DNA from: Lachnospiraceae bacterium UBA3762
GTDB taxonomy: Bacteria > Bacillota > Clostridia > Lachnospirales > Lachnospiraceae
NCBI GenBank assembly: GCA_002371615.1
Contig: DFGA01000071.1
Location: 1-64,000 of the forward strand
DNA length: 64,000 bases
Reading direction: 5' to 3'
A model generated the notes under the pieces. The model was not told the origin of the DNA. It worked only from the letters and a program-made list of their open reading frames with translations, and made no database searches. A program made the translations under genes and the position numbers. Within the stretch, counting starts at the first letter, position 1. Each line of letters starts with the position of its first letter. Below, piece by piece: positions 59,024-64,000 of the stretch.

Positions 59024-60961
59024 ATGAAAATCACATTAAAAGACGGTTCTTCGAAAGAATACGCTTCTTCGATGTCCGTTATAGACATTGCAAAGGATAT
59101 TTCCGAAGGACTTGCAAGAGTAGCATGTGCCGGTGAGATTGACGGAGAAAGAGTTGATCTGAGGCATGTTGTCGATAAGGATTGTACGTTAAGCATCCTT
59201 ACCTTTGACGATAAGGGCGGACGGGATGCGTTCCGTCATACTACATCACACATTATGGCGCAGGCCATTAAGAGACTGTGGCCTGATGTAAAACTTGCCA
59301 TAGGCCCTTCAATTGATGACGGATTCTATTACGATATAGACAGCGAGCGTCCCATCACTGAAGATGATTTTCCGGCTATAGAAGCCGAGATGAAGAAGAT
59401 CGCCAAAGAGGACCTGAAGCTTGAGAGGTTCGAACTTCCGAGAGCCGATGCCATCAAGATGATGGAAGACGCCAAGGAACCCTATAAGGTAGAACTGATC
59501 CGGGACCTTCCGGAAGATGCCGTTATCAGTTTCTACAAGCAGGGTGATTTTACGGACCTGTGTGCCGGACCGCACCTTATGTCCACGAAAAACGTCAAGG
59601 CTGTCAAGCTCATGAAAGTTGCCGGCGCATACTGGAGAGGCAACGAGAAGAACAAGATGCTGACCAGAATCTATGGTACGTCCTACACGAAGGCATCAGA
59701 TCTCGAAGATTATCTTACAAAGCTTGAAGAGGCCAAGAAGCGTGACCACCGTAAGATCGGCAAAGAGATGGGGCTCTTTATGATGGCTGACGAAGGCCCG
59801 GGATTTCCGTTCTTCTTGCCTAACGGCATGATACTTCGTAATGAGCTTATGAAATACTGGAGAGAGGTTCACTACCGCAACGGTTATCAGGAAATAGAGA
59901 CACCTGTAATGCTGAATCAGTCACTGTGGATCACTTCCGGACACTGGGATCATTACAGTGAAAATATGTACACATCCATGATCGATGATGAGATGTTCTG
60001 CATCAAGCCCATGAACTGCCCGGGCTCAATCCTTGTGTACAAAAATCAGCCGAGATCATATCGTGAGCTTCCTATCAGATATGCAGAGGTAGGACTTGTT
60101 CACAGGCATGAAAAATCGGGAGCTTTACACGGCCTTATGAGAGTAAGGGCTTTCCATCAGGATGATGCACACGAGTTCATTGCGATGGATCAGATCGGCG
60201 AAGAAGTTGAGCATATCGTTAAACTGATAAATGAAGTATATGAAAAGCTTGAGTTCAAATATACCATCGAGCTTTCAACAATGCCCGAAGATCATATGGG
60301 TTCGCTTGAAGACTGGGAGAAGGCAACGAACGGCCTGAAGTCGGCACTTGAGAATATGGGACTTCCCTACGAGATCAACGAAGGTGACGGAGCATTCTAC
60401 GGCCCGAAGATCGACTTCCATGTTGAAGACTGCCTCGGAAGAGAGTGGCAGTGCGGAACCATCCAGCTTGACTTCCAGCTGCCGCAGAACTTTGACCTTA
60501 AATATACAGGATCAGACGGTGCCGAGCATATGCCGGTTATGATTCACAGAGTTGTATTCGGTTCCGTGGAAAGATTTATCGGTGTTCTTACCGAAAACTG
60601 CGCGGGCAAGTTCCCCACATGGCTGTCTCCGATACAGGTTAAGGTACTGCCTATTTCAGATAAGTATTTCGATTACTCGGAAAAGGTTCTTGAGAAGTTA
60701 AAGAGCGCGGGCATCCGTGCCGAGATCGACACCAGATCTGAAAAGATCGGTTACAAGATCAGAGAGGCAAGACTGCAGAGAGTACCTTATATGCTCATTC
60801 TCGGACAGAAGGAAGAAGAAGCGGGCAATATTGCCGTAAGGAGCCGTTACCTCGGAGATGAGGGTTCCAAGGATCTTGATGCATTTATTAAGGACCTGCG
60901 GGTAGAGATCGATGAGCGTATAATGCGCAAAGAGGAAGTAAGTGAGCAGGCGGAAAAGTAA
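59024..60961 (+). CDS. thrS: threonyl-tRNA synthetase
   Basis: A 645-residue class II synthetase: TGS domain (residues 1-60), editing domain with HTTSHIMAQAIKRLWPDVKL near 73-92 and CAGPHL near 184, catalytic motifs MNCPGSILVYK, GLMRVRAFHQDDAH and motif 3 VVFGSVERFIGVL, and the anticodon-binding domain. ATG 59024 follows TAGGAG. In Clostridia thrS is commonly under T-box control, which is absent here; copy C of the two-hairpin element is in that position instead. Confidence 0.96.
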   Translation: MKITLKDGSSKEYASSMSVIDIAKDISEGLARVACAGEIDGERVDLRHVVDKDCTLSILTFDDKGGRDAFRHTTSHIMAQAIKRLWPDVKLAIGPSIDDGFYYDIDSERPITEDDFPAIEAEMKKIAKEDLKLERFELPRADAIKMMEDAKEPYKVELIRDLPEDAVISFYKQGDFTDLCAGPHLMSTKNVKAVKLMKVAGAYWRGNEKNKMLTRIYGTSYTKASDLEDYLTKLEEAKKRDHRKIGKEMGLFMMADEGPGFPFFLPNGMILRNELMKYWREVHYRNGYQEIETPVMLNQSLWITSGHWDHYSENMYTSMIDDEMFCIKPMNCPGSILVYKNQPRSYRELPIRYAEVGLVHRHEKSGALHGLMRVRAFHQDDAHEFIAMDQIGEEVEHIVKLINEVYEKLEFKYTIELSTMPEDHMGSLEDWEKATNGLKSALENMGLPYEINEGDGAFYGPKIDFHVEDCLGREWQCGTIQLDFQLPQNFDLKYTGSDGAEHMPVMIHRVVFGSVERFIGVLTENCAGKFPTWLSPIQVKVLPISDKYFDYSEKVLEKLKSAGIRAEIDTRSEKIGYKIREARLQRVPYMLILGQKEEEAGNIAVRSRYLGDEGSKDLDAFIKDLRVEIDERIMRKEEVSEQAEK

Positions 60962-60972
60962 GCCGGTTTAAA

Positions 60973-61362
60973 ATGAATCAGAATATTATCATCGCAACTT
61001 CAAAGATCAAGGTGTGTGAGCGCTTTTATGAATTGTGCGATTATTGCGGGTATGACCGTGAATGGTCGGATGCGCTTTGGAGTGATATTATTGCCGACAC
61101 ACAGGTTTATGATGAACTGGAATACTATATCGGAAACCACAGCCTCAAGGACTCGGTCAATGTAAGCGGATACAGCCTTACGGATCTGTATGTATTTCAG
61201 ATGGATAAGTATAATCTGATCAGGGAGATCGGCAAGAATCCGCGAGAATGCAACAAGGAGCGCATGGTGCTTAATGCATTCCGGATGCTGATCGACATGA
61301 AAGCAGATCCCGAAACCTATGTTAAAAGGATAGAAGAGGGTCGCGGGGAAGACAAGATTTGA
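60973..61362 (+). CDS. uncharacterised 129-aa protein
   Basis: A soluble protein (MNQNIIIATSKIKVCERFYE, CGYDREWSDALWSDIIADTQ, YYIGNHSLKDSVNVSGYSLT) with two N-terminal Cys and predicted helices. No family recognised. It follows thrS by 11 bases and overlaps the next gene by four, so it is transcribed with them. Confidence 0.75.
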   Translation: MNQNIIIATSKIKVCERFYELCDYCGYDREWSDALWSDIIADTQVYDELEYYIGNHSLKDSVNVSGYSLTDLYVFQMDKYNLIREIGKNPRECNKERMVLNAFRMLIDMKADPETYVKRIEEGRGEDKI

Positions 61363-62084
61363 ACGATGAGAGAATAGTCAACTATATGAAGGCTCGTAAC
61401 GGACAGGCGCAGATGACGGCGACCGCGATTGCGGTGCAGCTCTTTGCGCTTGCCGTATTTTTTGCCATGTATGCACTGTCAGTAAGCGGACTGTTCTATT
61501 CCAAGAGTATCAATACGGGAAAAATCATTACGATAGTTGCCGCGGTTGCCATATCGGTTTTTCTGTGCGTCGTTAATGTACTTGGTGTTATCCGTTCCCA
61601 AAAGGTTTACATAACAAGACCGGATGGTATCTCGCTGCGTGAGGGAGAAGAGGTTGTAAGACTTGCCTACCAAACTGCAAGACCAGTGTTGATCAGCAAA
61701 ATCACATACGGTTTGGTGTTTATGGTAACCGGCGGGCTGGTTTACATAATGCTTCTAATCGCGATGAAGGATACTGCTCTTGCGGGAATATACGGCAGAA
61801 TTATATGCTCTATAATACTTGCACTTGTTACCCTTATAGCGTATCCGTGCATTGACAGGATCGCCTGTTATCGTGCACTTCTTAATGAAACGCATGAACT
61901 TTACTATGATATAAAACCAAACAGGGCTCTTATGTATATATGTTCGGTTGCAGTACCGCTTTCCATATGCCTGTGGTATGTACTGCGCTATTTCGGGAAC
62001 GATCAGAAGATTGCGTGGATAGTATTTCCGGTAGTTGCCCTTTTTGCATTTGCAATCTCATTTCTGATCAACTGGACAAAATGA
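61359..62084 (+). CDS. uncharacterised membrane protein
   Basis: A 241-residue protein with about six membrane segments: near 20-45, 50-75, 105-130, 145-165, 185-205 and 215-238. No family recognised. The start is taken as TTG 61359, which overlaps the previous stop and has GGGGAAG ahead; ATG 61386 is an alternative with a poor ribosome site. It shares the thrS operon. Confidence 0.7.
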   Translation: MNDERIVNYMKARNGQAQMTATAIAVQLFALAVFFAMYALSVSGLFYSKSINTGKIITIVAAVAISVFLCVVNVLGVIRSQKVYITRPDGISLREGEEVVRLAYQTARPVLISKITYGLVFMVTGGLVYIMLLIAMKDTALAGIYGRIICSIILALVTLIAYPCIDRIACYRALLNETHELYYDIKPNRALMYICSVAVPLSICLWYVLRYFGNDQKIAWIVFPVVALFAFAISFLINWTK

Positions 62085-62104
62085 CAGGTCGTAATTCATT
62101 TTTC

Positions 62105-62133
62105 TTGACAGGCATGTGATAGTGTGATATATA
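62105..62133 (+). promoter_or_regulatory. promoter of the infC-rpmI-rplT operon
   Basis: TTGACA (62105-62110) and TATATA (62128-62133), 17-base spacer. It starts a leader of about 185 bases. Confidence 0.85.
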
Positions 62134-62139
62134 TTCAAA

Positions 62140-62292
62140 GGTAACTTATGTTACATACAGGAAAGCAGAGAAATCTCACCTCGCGACATATGATTTTGCC
62201 ATAGGCGAATGAAGGTTTAGCGAGCGTTAATACCGGGGAAATGATTTTTACCAAGGGTTGTGTCTGCTTACTGTGTGTGAGCAGATTTTTTA
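62140..62292 (+). promoter_or_regulatory. L20-type ribosomal protein leader with conditional terminator
   Basis: The leader between the promoter and infC ends with a terminator: TCTGCTTAC (62263-62271) with GTGAGCAGA (62277-62285), then TTTTTTATTTT. In Firmicutes, ribosomal protein L20 binds such leaders to control infC-rpmI-rplT by attenuation. Position and terminator support this; I did not model the L20 site itself. Confidence 0.75.
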
Positions 62293-62324
62293 TTTTGCCT
62301 GATTGCTGTAAGGAGGGTAAGACA

Positions 62325-62831
62325 ATAGCAGATTTAATGATCAACGAACAGATCCGTGATAAGGAAGTTCGTGTAATTGGCGAAAACAATGAACAGCTCG
62401 GAATCATGAGTGTGGATGAAGCGATGAAACTCGCTGAAGAGGCGGGTGTGGATCTCGTGAAGATCGCGCCAAATGCAGCGCCTCCGGTGTGCCGTATTAT
62501 TGATTACGGAAAGTTCCGCTATGAACAGGCACGTAAGGAAAAGGAAGCAAGGAAGAAGCAGAAAGTCATAGAGATCAAAGAGATCCGCATGTCTCCGAAT
62601 ATCGATACAAACGATCTGAACACCAAGATCGCTGCGGCCAAGAAGTTCCTGCAAAAGGGTGACAGAGTAAAGGTTACTCTCCGGTTCCGCGGCCGTGAGA
62701 TGGCTCATATGAACAACAGCAAGTACATTCTCGATGATTTTGCCGAAGCTCTTGCGGATGTTGCGGTCGTTGAGAAAGCTCCGAAAGTCGAGGGCAGGTC
62801 ACTGACAATGTTTTTAACTGAAAAGCGTTAG
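62325..62831 (+). CDS. infC: translation initiation factor IF-3 (ATA start)
   Basis: 168 residues, with LMINEQIRDKEVRVIGENNE at the N-terminus, NAAPPVCRIIDYGKFRYEQ and KVTLRFRGREMAH. The start appears to be ATA at 62325: AAGGAGGGT sits at 62310-62318, 8 bases ahead, while the nearest ATG (62337) is 20 bases away. infC genes use rare start codons (ATT, ATA) in many bacteria because IF-3 itself discriminates against them. An upstream in-frame ATG at 62241 lies before the leader terminator and is rejected. Confidence 0.93.
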   Translation: MADLMINEQIRDKEVRVIGENNEQLGIMSVDEAMKLAEEAGVDLVKIAPNAAPPVCRIIDYGKFRYEQARKEKEARKKQKVIEIKEIRMSPNIDTNDLNTKIAAAKKFLQKGDRVKVTLRFRGREMAHMNNSKYILDDFAEALADVAVVEKAPKVEGRSLTMFLTEKR

Positions 62832-62876
62832 AGCAGATGCAGTTAAAATAGAAGTAAGAATTAGGAGGAAGAAGTT

Positions 62877-63077
62877 ATGCCAAAGATTAAGACAAACAGA
62901 TCCGCTGCAAAGCGTTTCAAAGTTACGGGTACGGGAAAGTTAAAGAGAAACAAAGCGTACAGACGTCATATTCTGACCAAGAAGACCACCAAGAATAAGA
63001 GAAACTTAAGACATGCGGTTATAACGGATGAGACAAATGTTAAGAATATGAAGAAGATTACACCGTATTTGCAGTAA
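62877..63077 (+). CDS. rpmI: 50S ribosomal protein L35
   Basis: A 66-residue basic protein: MPKIKTNRSAAKRFKVTGTG, KAYRRHILTKKTTKNKRNLR. AGGAGG precedes the ATG. Between infC and rplT as expected. Confidence 0.97.
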   Translation: MPKIKTNRSAAKRFKVTGTGKLKRNKAYRRHILTKKTTKNKRNLRHAVITDETNVKNMKKITPYLQ

Positions 63078-63089
63078 GGAGGGGTAAAG

Positions 63090-63446
63090 ATGGCTAGAAT
63101 TAAGGGCGGATTGAACGCCAAGAAAAAACATAACAGAGTATTAAAACTTGCAAAGGGATACAGAGGAGCTCGCTCCAACCAGTATCGTGTTGCTAAGCAG
63201 TCGGTAATGCGTGCTCTTAACACGTCATTTGCCGGAAGAAAAGAGAGAAAGCGTCAGTTCAGACAGCTGTGGATCGCGCGTATCAACGCAGCAGCAAGAA
63301 TGAACGGAATCTCATACAGCAAACTCATGTACGGACTCAAGCTTGCAAATGTTGATATCAACCGTAAGATGCTTGCAGAAATGGCAGTTAACGATGCTGA
63401 CGGATTTGCAACACTTGCTGAACTTGCGAAGTCAAAAATTGCATAA
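63090..63446 (+). CDS. rplT: 50S ribosomal protein L20
   Basis: 118 residues: MARIKGGLNAKKKHNRVLKL, AKGYRGARSNQYRVAKQSVM, RKERKRQFRQLWIARINAA. AAGGAGG precedes the ATG. Probably represses its own operon through the leader. Confidence 0.97.
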   Translation: MARIKGGLNAKKKHNRVLKLAKGYRGARSNQYRVAKQSVMRALNTSFAGRKERKRQFRQLWIARINAAARMNGISYSKLMYGLKLANVDINRKMLAEMAVNDADGFATLAELAKSKIA

Positions 63447-63461
63447 TAGGGGCTGTTGCCT

Positions 63462-64000
63462 ATGATTAGAATTTGTTCGGACAGCACATGTGATCTCTCC
63501 GATGAATTAGTAAGCCGTTACGATATTACCATCATACCTCTTCATATAGTTTTGGAAGATAAGGAGTATCGTGACCGTGTTGAGATCAGTCAGGAGGAGA
63601 TATTCGAGTGGGCCGACAGGAATAAGTCGACACCGAAAACTTCGGCTGTTTCCTATGAGGATGCCTCGGATTTTGTGAGGCCCATGCTTGATGCCGGTGA
63701 TGAGATAATCGTATTTACGATATCATCTTCCATGTCCACGACCGAGAATGTGTTTCGTATGGTTGCCGAAGACCTTGGTGTAACCGACAGAATGCATGTG
63801 ATCGATTCCATGAATCTGTCCACGGGGATAGGCCTTCTGGTTATTGAGGCAGCCGTTATGGCACAGGAAGGGTATTCCGCATCCGAGATCGTAAAAGAGA
63901 TCGAACGATTAAGACCGAAGGTCAGATCAAGTTTTGTTATAGATACACTTACATATCTTGCCAGAGGCGGAAGATGCTCAAGTGTGGCAGCACTTACCGG
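63462..64000 (+). CDS. DegV family fatty-acid-binding protein (cut by window end)
   Basis: The first 179 residues of a DegV/FakB protein: MIRICSDSTCDLSDELVSRY, the ligand loop KTSAVSYEDASDFVRPML, ISSSMSTTENVFRM, VIDSMNLSTGIGLLV and YLARGGRCS. DegV proteins bind a fatty acid and present it to FakA-type kinases. The usual length is about 280 residues, so roughly the last third lies beyond the window. Confidence 0.92.
   Translation, partial: MIRICSDSTCDLSDELVSRYDITIIPLHIVLEDKEYRDRVEISQEEIFEWADRNKSTPKTSAVSYEDASDFVRPMLDAGDEIIVFTISSSMSTTENVFRMVAEDLGVTDRMHVIDSMNLSTGIGLLVIEAAVMAQEGYSASEIVKEIERLRPKVRSSFVIDTLTYLARGGRCSSVAALT

Noticed and set aside
1..64000. tRNA, rRNA or CRISPR loci
   Set aside because: No tRNA-like TPsiC arms, rRNA segments or regularly spaced repeats were found on reading through the window.

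Overview
The window reads as chromosome of a Gram-positive anaerobe of the class Clostridia, most likely a Lachnospiraceae member (Butyrivibrio, Pseudobutyrivibrio or Roseburia-like). This is inferred from moderate GC content, strong AAGGAGG ribosome binding sites, the infC-rpmI-rplT order, BMP-type ABC transporters, SEC-C and SCP2 small proteins, and many small lipoproteins. No tRNA, rRNA or CRISPR array was seen.

Layout. 0-7.2 kb: a small lipoprotein, an XRE regulator, a membrane-lipid operon (YitT, YbhN-like flippase, pssA, psd), an azlCD cassette bracketed by 29-bp inverted repeats, and a GMP synthase without its glutaminase domain. 7.2-28.1 kb: an accessory region bracketed by two 98 percent identical 211-bp direct repeats. 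The left repeat overlaps the 3' end of guaA, which suggests an island at a known integration hotspot. It holds an Abi_2-type protein, a BlaI/BlaR1-like pair, a block of uncharacterised proteins sharing a domain with that BlaR1-like sensor, two ECF sigma/membrane-partner pairs, a PadR/FtsW-like pair, a complete QatABCD antiviral operon, and a 486-aa protein of unknown function beside it. 28.5-30.1 kb: two exported proteins (dockerin/Ig-like protein and L,D-transpeptidase).

30.3-37.2 kb: an aromatic amino acid operon, aroF-tyrA-aroA-aroC followed by a single ORF fusing AroE, AroK and AroQ, ending in a barnase-like lipoprotein. 37.2-38.5 kb (minus strand): riboflavin kinase and RibU under an FMN riboswitch. 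39.0-44.7 kb: a BMP-family ABC importer with xpt, probably purine nucleoside/nucleobase salvage. 44.8-49.5 kb: an SCP2-like protein, a YczE-like membrane protein, rqcH and a surface protein. 49.8-58.2 kb: a housekeeping run yicC-gmk-rpoZ-rimO-pgsA-cinA, a B12/radical SAM protein, an ABC-F ATPase and greA. 58.4-64 kb: SEC-C protein, thrS, two unknown genes, infC-rpmI-rplT with an L20-type leader, and a DegV gene cut by the window end.

The most interesting signals are: (1) the Qat operon and its uncharacterised neighbour inside the repeat-bounded island; (2) the BlaR1-like sensor whose C-terminal domain is also a stand-alone protein in the adjacent block; (3) a two-hairpin element found before aroF, before the ABC ATPase and before thrS, whose paired bases covary between copies; (4) small palindromic repeats of one style (GAA triloop hairpins) scattered through leaders, an FMN riboswitch loop and the ABC-F coding sequence.
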